A stretch of 64,000 nt of DNA from Petrolisthes cinctipes (Eukaryota > Arthropoda > Malacostraca > Decapoda > Porcellanidae), in the NCBI GenBank assembly GCA_033782935.1, contig JAWQEG010001306.1:3038001-3102000 (forward strand), given 5' to 3'. Below are positions 1 to 9,400 of the stretch, in pieces (position 1 is the first letter of the stretch; each line of letters starts with the position of its first letter). The translations under genes and the position numbers were made by a program. The notes under the pieces are model-generated. The model had not been told where the DNA came from. It searched no databases and was given only the letters and a program-made list of their open reading frames with translations.

Positions 1-314
1 TCCCAGAAGCGATCTGTACATGCCTACTCCGTGTTAGAGTATTTTCAAAATTTAGGCCCAAAACATGCTGAAAATCGATATTTTTGGTGCCCAAAGTCAA
101 TATGTGCATGTATCTTCTGTACCCGTTTATATCTCAAATTCAGTCTCAAAACACCCGAAAATTCAATATTTTGGGGTCCCAGAAGGAATCTGTACAGTGC
201 TAGAATATTTTCAAAATATAGGCTAAAAACATGCAAAAAATCGATCTTTTAGGTGCCAAAAAGTCGATATCTCAAATTCAGTCCCAAAACACCCGAAAAT
301 TCGATATTTAGGGG
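1..314 (+). repeat. Partial HOR at the left edge: B monomer plus a 138-bp C monomer
   Basis: The window opens at the start of a B monomer (1-176). A C monomer of only 138 bp follows (177-314). This C lacks 10 bp at about 195, where TCTGTAC runs straight into AGTGCTAG instead of through ATGCCTACTC. The same 314-bp segment recurs at 19,392-19,705. The preceding A monomer lies outside the window. Confidence 0.9.
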
Positions 315-815
315 TCCCAGAAGCGATCTGTACATGCCTACTCCGTGTTAGAGTATTTTCAAAATACATGCTCAAAACATACTGAAAATCGATCTTTTAG
401 GTGCACAAAAGTCGATATGTGCATCCATCTTCAGTACCCGTTTATATCTCAAATTCAGGCTCAAAACACCCGAAAATTCAATATTTTGGGGTCCCAGAAG
501 CAATCTGTACATGCCTACTCAGTGTTAGAGTATTTTCAAAATACAGGCCCAAAACATGCTGAAAATCGATATTTTAGATGCCCAAAGTCAATATGTGCAT
601 GTATCTTCTGTACCCGTTTATATCTCAAATTCAGGCTCAAAACACCCGAAAATTCAATATTTTGGGGTCCCAGAAGAAATCTGTACATGCCTACACAGTG
701 CTAGAATATTTTCAAAAAATAAGTTTAAAACATGCTAAAAATCGACATTTTAGGTGCCAAAAAATCGATATCTCAAATTCAGTCCCAAAACACCCAAAAA
801 TTCGATATTTAGAGG

Positions 816-992
816 TCCCAGAAGGTATCTGTACATGCCTACTCCGTGTTAGAGTATTTTCAAAATACAGGCCAAAAACATACTGAAAATCGATCTTTCA
901 GGTGCCCAAAAGTCGATATGTGCATGCATCTTCTGTACCCGTTTATATCTCTAATTCTGGCCCTAAACACCCGAAAATTCGATATTTTGGGG
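816..992 (+). repeat. Type A monomer, 177 bp (exemplar)
   Basis: A is the full-length monomer. Diagnostic features are CTACTCCGTGTTAGAG near the start, then CAAAAACATACTGAAAATCG or CTCAAAACATACTGAAAATC, and AAAAGTCGATATGTGCAT in the second half. Its length of 177 bp is 59 codons, so a frame open in one A copy stays in register into the next monomer. It divides into two similar halves, 816-903 and 904-992, so it looks like a fixed ancient dimer of an 88-bp unit. Confidence 0.9.
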
Positions 993-1168
993 TCCCAGAA
1001 GCGATCTGTACATGCCTACTCCGTGTTAGAGTATTTTCAAAATTCAGGCCCAAAACATGCTGAAAATCGATATTTTTGGTGCCCAAAGTCAATATGTGCA
1101 TGTATCTTCTGTACCCGTTTATATCTCAAATTCAGGCTCAAAACACCCGAAAATTCAAAATTTTGGGG
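993..1168 (+). repeat. Type B monomer, 176 bp (exemplar)
   Basis: B is one base shorter than A because it has CCCAAAGTC where A has CCCAAAAGTC. It carries TTTTTGGTGCCC or TTTTAGATGCCC in the middle, GTCAATATGTGCATGTATC, and AATTCAATATTTTGGGG at the end in most copies (this exemplar has AATTCAAAATTTT). Two of these differences, GTCAAT for GTCGAT and TTCAAT for TTCGAT, are CG to CA changes relative to A. Because 176 is not a multiple of three, B shifts the reading frame of the satellite translation. Confidence 0.9.
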
Positions 1169-1316
1169 TCCCAGAAGCAATCTGTACATGCCTACTCAGT
1201 GCTAGAATATTTTCAGAATATAGGCTAAAAACATGCTAAAAATCGATCTTTTAGGTGCCAAAAAGTCGATATCTCAAATTCAGTCCCAAAATACCAGAAA
1301 ATTCGATATTTAGGGG
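1169..1316 (+). repeat. Type C short monomer, 148 bp (exemplar)
   Basis: C starts with AGAAGCAATCTG, continues with GTGCTAGAATATTTTC and ATAGGCTAAAAACATGCTAA, and ends with TTCGATATTTAG plus GGG or AGG. In its second half AAGTCGATAT runs directly into CTCAAATTCAG. Full-length monomers have 29 extra bases there (the segment containing GTGCATGCATC and TACCCGTTTATAT). The lost segment is bounded by ATAT on both sides, as expected for a short-homology deletion. C is the last monomer of the 501-bp HOR. Confidence 0.9.
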
Positions 1317-3320
1317 CCCCAGAAGCGATCTGTACATGCCTACTCCGTGTTAGAGTATTTTCAAAATACATGCTCAAAACATACTGAAAATCGATCTTTT
1401 AGGTGCACAAAAGTCGATATGTGCATGCATCTTCAGTTCCCGTTTATATCTCAAATTCAGACTCAAAACACCCGAAAATTCAATATTTTGGGGTCCCAGA
1501 AGCAATCTGTACATGCCTACTTAGTGTTAGAGTATTTTCAAAATACAGGCCCAAAGCATGCTGAAAATCGATATTTTAGATGCCCAAAGTCAATATGTGC
1601 ATGTATCTTCTGTACCCGTTTATATATCAAATTCAGGCTCAAAACACCCGAAAATTCAATATTTTGGGGTCCCAGAAGAAATCTGTACATGCCTACACAG
1701 TGCTAGAATATTTTCAAAATATAGGCTAAAAACATGCTAAAAATCGATATTATAGGTGCCAAAAAATCTATATCTCAAATTCAGTCCCATAACACCCGAA
1801 AATTCGATATTTAGAGGTCCCAGAAGGTATCTGTACATGTCTACTCCGTGTTAGAGTATTTTCAAAATACAGGCCAAAAACATACTGAAAATCGATCTTT
1901 TAGGTGCACAAAAGTCGATATGTGCATCCATCTTCAGTACCCGTTTATATCTCAAATTCAGGCTCAAAACACCCGAAAATTCAATATTTTGGGGTCCCAG
2001 AAGCAATCTGTACATGCCTACTCAGTGTTAGAGTATTTTCAAAATACAGGCCCAAAACATGCTGAAAATCGATATTTTAGATGCCCAAAGTCAATATGTT
2101 AATGTATCTTCTGTACCCGTTTATATCTCAAATTCAGGCTCAAAACACCCGAAAATTCAATATTTTGGGGTCCCAGAAGCAATCTGTATATGCCTACACA
2201 ATGCAAGAATATTTTCAAAATATAGGCTAAAAACATGCTAAAAATGGACATTTTAGGTGCCAAAAAATGGATATCACAAATTCAGTCCCAAAACACCCGA
2301 AAATTCGATATTTAGAGGTCCCAGAAGGCATCTGTACATGCCTACTCCGTGTTAGAGTATTTTCAAAATACAGGCCAAAAACATACTGAAAATTGATCTT
2401 TCAGGTGCCCAAAAGTCGATATGTGCATTCATCTTCTGTACCCGTTTATATCTCAAATTCTGGCCCTAAACACCCGAAAATTCGATATTTTGGGGTCCCA
2501 GAAGCGATCTGTACATGCCTACTCCGTGTTAGAGTATTTTCAAAATTCAGGCCCAAAACATGCTGAAAATCGATATTTTTGGTGCCCAAAGTCAATATGT
2601 GCATGTATCATCTGTACCCGTTTATATCTCAAATTCAGGCTCAAAACACCCGAAAATTCAATATTTTGGGGTCCCAGAAGCAATCTGTACATGCCTACTC
2701 AGTGCTAGAATATTTTCAAAATATAGGCTAAAAACATGCTGAAAATCGATCTTTTAGGTGCCAAAAAGTCGATATCTCAAATTCAGTCCCAAAACACCCG
2801 AAAATTCGATATTTAGGGGTCCCAGAAGCGATCTGTACATGCCTACTCCGTGTTAGAGTATTTTCAAAATACATGCTCAAAACATAGTGAAAATCGATCT
2901 TTTAGGTGCACAAAAGTCGATATGTGCATCCATCTTCAGTACCCGTTTATATCTCAAATTCAGGCTCAAAACACCCGAAAATTCAATATTTTGGGGTCCC
3001 AGAAGCAATCTGTACATGCCTACTCAGTGTTAGAGTATTTTCAAAATACAGGCCCAAAACATGCTGAAAATCGATATTTTAGATGCCCAAAGTCAATATG
3101 TTAATGTATCTTCTGTACCCGTTTATATCTCAAATTCAGGCTCAAAACACCCGAAAATTCAATATTTTGGGGTCCCAGAAGCAATCTGTATATGCCTACA
3201 CAATGCTAGAATATTTTCAAAATATAGGCTAAAAACATGCTAAAAATGGACATTTTAGGTGCAAAAAAATGGATATCTCAAATTCAGTCCCAAAATACCC
3301 GAAAATTCGATATTTAGGGG

Positions 3321-3997
3321 TCCCAGAAGCGATCTGTACATGCCTACTCCGTGTTAGAGTATTTTCAAAATACATGCTCAAAACATACTGAAAATCGATC
3401 TTTTAGGTGCACAAAAGTCGATATGTGCATGCATCTTCAGTACCCGTTTATATCTCAAATTCAGGCTCAAAACACCCGAAAATTCAATATTTTGGGGTCC
3501 CAGAAGCAATCTGTACATGCCTACTCAGTGTTAGAGTATTTTCAAAATACAGGCCCAAAACATGCTGAAAATCGATATTTTAGATGCCCAAAGTCAATAT
3601 GTGCATGTATCTACCGTACCCGTTTATATCTCAAATTCAGGCTCAAAACACCCGAAAATTCAATATTTTGGGGTCCCAGAAGCAATCTGTACATGCCTAC
3701 TCCGTGTTAGAGTATTTTCAAAATACAGACCCAAAACATGCTGAAAATCGATATTTTAGATTCCCAAAGTCAATATGTGCATGTATCTTCTGTACCCGTT
3801 TATATCTCAAATTCAGGCTCAAAACACCCGAAAATTCAATATTTTGGGGTCCCAGAAGCAATCTGTACATGCCTACACAGTGCTAGAATATTTTCGAAAT
3901 ATAGGCTAAAAACATGCTAAATATCGACATTTTAGGTGCCAAAAAATCGATATCTCAAATTCAGTCCCAAAACACCCGAAAATTCGATATTTAGAGG
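3321..3997 (+). repeat. 677-bp tetrameric HOR variant (A-B-B-C)
   Basis: One additional 176-bp B monomer is present: starts at 3321 (A), 3498 (B), 3674 (B), 3850 (C), with the next A at 3998. 677 equals 501 plus 176. The second B begins with CTACTCCGTGTTAGAG, an A-like start, and carries ATTCCCAAAGTC. Equivalent 677-bp units start at 9401, 17,122 and 18,538. Confidence 0.88.
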
Positions 3998-5991
3998 TCC
4001 CAGAAGGTATCTGTACATGCCTACTCCGTGTTAGAGTATTTTCAAAATACATGCTCAAAACATACTGAAAATCGATCTTTTAGGTGCACAAAAGTCGATA
4101 TGTGCATGCATCTTCAGTACCCGTTTATATCTCAAATTCAGGCTCAAAACACTCGAAAATTCAATATTTTGGGGTCCCAGAAGCAATCTGTACATGCCTA
4201 CTCCGTGTTAGAGTATTTTCAAAATACAGACCCAAAACATGCTGAAAATCGATATTTTAGATTCCCAAAGTCAATATGTGCATGTATCTTCTGTACCCGT
4301 TTATATCTCAAATTCAGGCTCAAAACACCCGAAAATTCAATATTTTGGGGTCCCAGAAGCAATCTGTACATGCCTACACAGTGCTAGAATATTTTCAAAA
4401 TATAGGCTAAAAACATGCTAAAAATCGACATTTTAGGTGCCAAAAAATCGATATCTCAAATTCAGTCCCAAAACACCAGAAAATTCGATATTTAGAGGTC
4501 CCAGAAGGTATCTGTACATGCCTACTCCGGGTTAGAGTATTTTCAAAATACATGCTCAAAACATACTGAAAATCGATCTTTTAGGTGCCCAAAAGTCGAT
4601 ATGTGCATGCATCTTCTGTACCCGTTTAAATCTCAAATTCTGGCCCTAAACACCCGAAAACGCGATATTTTGGGGTCCCAGAAGCGATCTGTACATGCCT
4701 ACTCCGTGTTAGAGTATTTTCAAAATTCAGGCCCAAAACATGCTGAAAATCGATATTTTTGGTGCCCAAAGTCAATATGTGCATGTATCTTCTGTACCCG
4801 TTTATATCTCAAATTCAGGCTCAAAACACCCGAAAATTCAATATTTTCGGGTCCCAGAAGCAATCTGTACAGTGCTAGAATATTTTCAAAATATAGGCTA
4901 AAAACATGCTAAAAATCGATCTTTTATGTGCCAAAAAGTCGATATCTCAAATTCAGTCCCAAAACACCCGAAAATTCGATATTTTGGGGTCCCAGAAGCG
5001 ATCTGTACATGCCTACTCCGTGTTAGAGTATTTTCAAAATACATGCTCAAAACATACTGAAAATCGATATTTTAGGTGCACAAAAGTCGATATGTGCATG
5101 CATCTTCAGTACCCGTTTATATCTCAAATTCAGGCTCAAAACACCCGAAAATTCAATATTTTGGGGTCCCAGAAGCAATCTGTACATGCCTACTCAGTGT
5201 TAGAGTATTTTCAAAATACAGGCCCAAAACATGCTGAAAATCGATATTTTAGATGCCCAATGTCAATATGTGCATGTATCTTCCGTACCCGTTTATATCT
5301 CAAATTCAGGCTCTAAACACCCGAAAATTCAATATTTTTGGGTCCCAGAAACAATCTGGACATGCCTACACAGTGCTAGAATATTTTCAAAATATAGGCT
5401 AATATCATGCTAAAAATCGACATTTTAGGTGCCAAAAAATCGATATCTCAAATTCAGTCCCAAAACACCCGAAAATTCGATATTTAGAGGTCCCAGAAGG
5501 TATCTGTAAATGCTTACTCCGTGTTAGAGTATTTTCAAAATACATGCTCAAAACATACTGAAAATCGATCTTTTAGGTGCACAAAAGTCGATATGTGCAT
5601 CCATCTTCAGTACCCGTTTATATCTCAAATTCAGGCTCAAAACACCCGAAAATTCTATATTTTGGGGTCCCAGAAGCAATCTGTACATGCCTACTCAGTG
5701 TTAGAGCATTTTCAAAATACAGGCCCAAAACATGCTGAAAATCGATATTTTAGATGCCCAAAGTCAATATGTGCATGTATCTTCTGTACCCGTTTATATC
5801 TCAAATTCAGGCTCAAAACACCCGAAAATTCAATATTTTGGGGTCCCAGAAGCAATCTGTACATGCCTACTCAGAGCTAGAATATTTTCAAAATATAGGC
5901 TAAAAACATGCTAAAAATCGATCTTTTAGGTGCCAAAAAGTCGATATCTCAAATTCAGTCCCAAAACACCCGAAAATTCGATATTTAGAGG

Positions 5992-6347
5992 TCCCAGAAG
6001 GTATCTGTACATGCCTACTCCGTGTTAGAGTATTTTTAAAAAATACAGGCCAAAAACATACTGAAAATCGATCTTTTAGGTGCCCAAAAGTCGATATGTG
6101 CATGCATCTTCTGTACCCGTTTATATCTCAAATTCTGGCCCTAAACACCCGAAAATTCGATATTTTTGGGTCCCAGAAGCGATCTGTAGATGCCTACTCA
6201 GTGCTAGAATGTTTTCAAAATATAGGCTCAAAACATGCTTAAAATCGATATTTTAAGTGCCCAAAAGTCGATATGTGCATTCATCTTCTGTACCCGTTTA
6301 TATCTCGAATTCAGTCCCAAAACACCCGAAAATTCGATATTTAGGGG
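5992..6347 (+). repeat. 356-bp dimer with a foreign (region II type) monomer
   Basis: An A monomer of 179 bp (two extra bases in TATTTTTAAAAAATACAGG) is followed at 6171 by a 177-bp monomer with GCTAGAATGTTTTC and ATAGGCTCAAAACATGC. That second type is rare in the left 29 kb but is the standard type in 29-46 kb. The dimer recurs at 12,573-12,928 and 17,799-18,154. Confidence 0.85.
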
Positions 6348-6730
6348 TCCCAGAAGCAATCTGTACATGCCTACTCCGTGTTAGAGTATTTTCAAAATAC
6401 ATGCTCAAAACATACTGAAAATCGATCTTTTAGGTGCACAAAATTCGATATGTGCATGCATCTTCAGTACCCGTTTATATCTCAAATTCAGGCTCAAAAC
6501 ACCCGAAAATTCAATATTTTGGGGTCCCAGAAGCAATCTGTACATGCCTACTCAGTGTTAGAGTATTTTCAAAATACAGACCCAAAACATGCTATCTGTA
6601 CATGCCTACTCAGTGCTAGAATATTTTCAAAATATAGGCTAAAAACATGCTAAAAATCGATCTTTTAGGTGCCAAAAAGTCGATATCTCAAATTCAGTCC
6701 CAAAACACCCGAAAATTCGATATTTAGGGG
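6348..6730 (+). repeat. 383-bp HOR with a 118-bp deletion (B/C fusion)
   Basis: A is normal at 6348-6524. The B monomer starting at 6525 is cut off after CCCAAAACATGCT, at about 6592, and continues directly as ATCTGTACATGCC of the C monomer. 383 equals 501 minus 118. The same fusion point is found near 13,173 and 18,399, so all three copies descend from one deletion event. Confidence 0.88.
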
Positions 6731-8723
6731 CCCCAGAAGCGATCTGTACATGCCTACTCCGTGTTAGAGTATTTTCAAAATACATGCTCAAAACATACTG
6801 AAAATCGATTTTTTAGGTGCACAAAAGTCGATATGTGCATGCATCTTCAGTACCCGTTTATATCTCAAATTCAGGCTCAAAACACCCGAAAATTCAATAT
6901 TTTGGGTTCCAGAAGCAATCTGTACATGCCTACTCAGTGTTAGAGTATTTTCAAAATACAGGCCCAAAACATGCTGAAAATCGATATTTTTGATGCCCAA
7001 AGTCAATATGTGCATGTATCTTCTGTACCCGTTTATATATCAAATTCAGGTTCAAAACACCCGAAAATTCAATATTTTGGGGTCCCAGAAGCAATCTGTA
7101 CATGCCTACACAGTGCTAGAATATTTTCAAAATATAGGCTAAAAACATGCTAAAAATCGATATTATAGGTGCCAAAAAATGGATATCTCAAATTCATTCC
7201 CATAACACCCGAAAATTCGATATTTAGAGGTCCCAGAAGGTATCTGTACATGCCTACTCCGTGTTAGAGTATTTTCAAAATACAGGCCAAAAACATACTG
7301 AAAATCGATCTTTTAGGGGCCCAAAAGTCGATATGTGCATTCATCTTCTGTACCCGTTTATATCTCAAATTCTGGCCTTAAATACCCGAAAATTCGATAT
7401 TTTGGGGTCCCAGAATTGATCTGTACATGCCTACTCCGTGTTAGAGTATTTTCAAAATTCAGGCCCAAAACATGCTGAAAATCGATATTTTTGGTGCCCA
7501 AAGTCAATATGTGCATGTATCTTCTGTACCCGTTTATATCTCAAATTCAGGCTCAAAACACCCGAAAATTCAATATTTTGGGGTCCCAGAAGCAATCTGT
7601 ACAGTGCTAGAATATTTTCAAAATATAGGCTAAAAACATGCAAAAAATCGATCTTTTAGGTGCCAAAAAGTCGATATCTCAAATTCAGTCCCAAAACACC
7701 CGAAAATTCGATATTTAGGGGTCCCAGAAGCGATCTGTACATGCCTACTCCGTGTTAGAGTATTTTCAAAATACATGCTCAAAACATACTGAAAATCGAT
7801 CTTTTAGGTGCAGAAAAGTCGATATGTGCATCCATCTTCAGTACCCGTTTATATCTCAAATTCAGGCTCAAAACACCCGAAAATTCAATATTTTGGGGTC
7901 CCAGAAGCAATCTGTACATGCCTACTCAGTGTTAGAGTATTTTCAAAATACAGGCCCAAAACATGCTGAAAATCGATATTTTAGATGCCCAAAGTCAATA
8001 TGTTAATGTATCTTCTGTACCCGTTTATATCTCAAATTCAGGCTCAAAACACCCGAAAATTCAATATTTCGGGGTCCCAGAAGCAATCTGTATATGCCTA
8101 CACAATACTAGAATATTTTCAAAATATAGGCTAAAAACATGCTAAAAATGGACATTTTAGGTGCCAAAAAATGGATATCACAAATTCAGTCCCAAAACAC
8201 CCGAAAATTCGATATTTAGAGGTCCCAGAAGGCATCTGTACATGCCTACTCCGTGTTAGAGTATTTTCAAAATACAGGCCAAAAACATACTGAAAATTGA
8301 TCTTTCAGGTGCCCAAAAGTCGATATGTGCATTCATCTTCTGTACCCGTTTATATCTCAAATTCTGGCCCTAAACACCCGAAAATTCGATATTTTGGGGT
8401 CCCAGAAGCGATCTGTACATGCCTACTCCGTGTTAGAGTATTTTCAAAATTCAGGCCCAAAACATGCTGAAAATCGATATTTTTGGTGCCCAAAGTCAAT
8501 ATGTGCATGTATCATCTGTACCCGTTTATATCTCAAATTCAGGCTCAAAACACCCGAAAATTCAATATTTTGGGGTCCCAGAAGCAATCTGTACATGCCT
8601 ACTCAGTGCTAGAATATTTTCAAAATATAGGCTAAAAACATGCTGAAAATCGATCTTTTAGGTGCCAAAAAGTCGATATCTCAAATTCAGTCCCAAAACA
8701 CCCGAAAATTCGATATTTAGGGG

Positions 8724-9047
8724 TCCCAGAAGCGATCTGTACATGCCTACTCCGTGTTAGAGTATTTTCAAAATACAGGGCCAAAACATGCTGAAAATTG
8801 ATATTTTAGATGCCCAAAGTCAATATGTGCATGTATCTTCTGTACCCGTTTATATCTCAAATTCAGGCTCAAAACACCCGAAAATTCAATATTTTGGGGT
8901 CCCAGAAGAAATCTGTACATGCCTACACAGTGCTAGAATATTTTCAAAAAATAAGCTAAAAACATGTTAAAAATCGACATTTTAGGTGCCAAAAAATCGA
9001 TATCCCAAATTCAGTCCCAAAACACCCGAAAATTCGATATTTAGAGG
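8724..9047 (+). repeat. 324-bp dimer with an A/B hybrid monomer
   Basis: The monomer at 8724-8899 begins as A (GCGATCTG, CTACTCCGTGTTAGAG) and ends as B (GATGCCCAAAGTCAATATG, TTCAATATTTTGGGG). It is followed by a C monomer (8900-9047). 324 equals 501 minus 177, as expected if A and B recombined and one monomer was lost. The same dimer is at 15,305-15,628. A related 325-bp dimer is at 25,708-26,032. Confidence 0.85.
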
Positions 9048-9400
9048 TCCCAGAAGGTATCTGTACATGCCTACTCCGTGTTAGAGTATTTTCAAAATAC
9101 ATGCTCAAAACATACTGAAAATCGATCTTTTAGGTGCACAAAAGTCGATATGTGCATGCATCTTCAGTACCCGTTTATATCTTAAATTCTGGCCCTAAAC
9201 ACCCGAAAATTCGATATTTTGGGGTCCCAGAAGCGATCTGTACATGCCTACTCCGTTTTAGAGTATTTTCAAAATTCAGGCCCAAAACATGCTGAAAATC
9301 TATATTTTTGGTGCCCAAAGACAATATGTGCATGTATCTTCTGTACCCGTTTATATCTCAAATTCAGTCCCAAAACACCCGAAAAATCGATATTTAGGGG
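9048..9400 (+). repeat. 353-bp A-B dimer between the two large duplication copies
   Basis: A at 9048-9224 and B at 9225-9400 are followed directly by the next A at 9401, with no C monomer between. The end of the B copy reads AAATTCAGTCCC and TCGATATTTAGGGG, which is normally the tail of a C monomer. It therefore looks like a B/C recombinant that kept the 29-bp segment. The position, exactly at the junction of copy 1 and copy 2, fits an unequal exchange point. Confidence 0.75.

Larger units (their letters stand above)
816..1316 (+). repeat. Exemplar 501-bp trimeric higher-order repeat unit (A-B-C)
   Basis: This unit shows the basic HOR of the left 29 kb: monomer A at 816-992 (177 bp), B at 993-1168 (176 bp) and C at 1169-1316 (148 bp). 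Each starts at the TCCCAG or CCCCAG landmark. The next unit begins at 1317 with the same order. Unit starts at 315, 816, 1317, 1818, 2319, 2820 and 3321 are exactly 501 bp apart. The three monomers are distinguishable from each other, while same-type monomers in successive units are nearly identical. That is the definition of an HOR, as known for primate alpha satellite and some plant centromeres. Confidence 0.95.
315..3320 (+). repeat. Six consecutive 501-bp HOR units
   Basis: Unit starts fall at 315, 816, 1317, 1818, 2319 and 2820, and the block ends at 3320, giving six exact 501-bp periods. The units differ from each other at scattered positions. Some C monomers read CTGTATATGCCTACACAATG and AAAATGGACATTTTAGG, for example near 2190-2260 and 3180-3260. 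Others keep the common CTGTACATGCC and AAAATCGA. With 1-314, this block is copied almost unchanged at 19,392-22,667. Confidence 0.93.
5880..6803 (+). repeat. Triplicated 0.9-kb segment, copy 1
   Basis: This segment contains the end of a C monomer, the 356-bp dimer with the region II type monomer, the 383-bp unit with the 118-bp deletion, and the start of the next A. It recurs at 12,461-13,384 (offset 6,581) and 17,687-18,610 (offset 11,807). Copies 1 and 2 are identical wherever I compared them. Confidence 0.85.
3321..9100 (+). repeat. Segmental duplication, copy 1 (HOR block of about 5.8 kb)
   Basis: HOR units start at 3321, 3998, 4499, 4990, 5491, 5992, 6348, 6731, 7231, 7722, 8223 and 8724. 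The order of unit lengths (677, 501, 491, 501, 501, 356, 383, 500, 491, 501, 501, 324) is a fingerprint that recurs from 9401, with one additional 501-bp unit. Offset to the second copy is 6,080 bp up to about 4.4 kb and 6,581 bp after that. Similarity ends at 9100, where this copy continues with ATGCTCAAAAC and the second copy with AGGCCAAAAAC. Single-base private changes exist, such as ACACTCGAAAA near 4150. Confidence 0.9.

Noticed and set aside
6040..6055. TTTTTAAAAAA as a possible promoter or terminator element
   Set aside because: It is a 2-bp expansion of the normal ATTTTCAAAATACAGG segment with no transcription unit near it, repeated at 12.6 and 17.8 kb by duplication.
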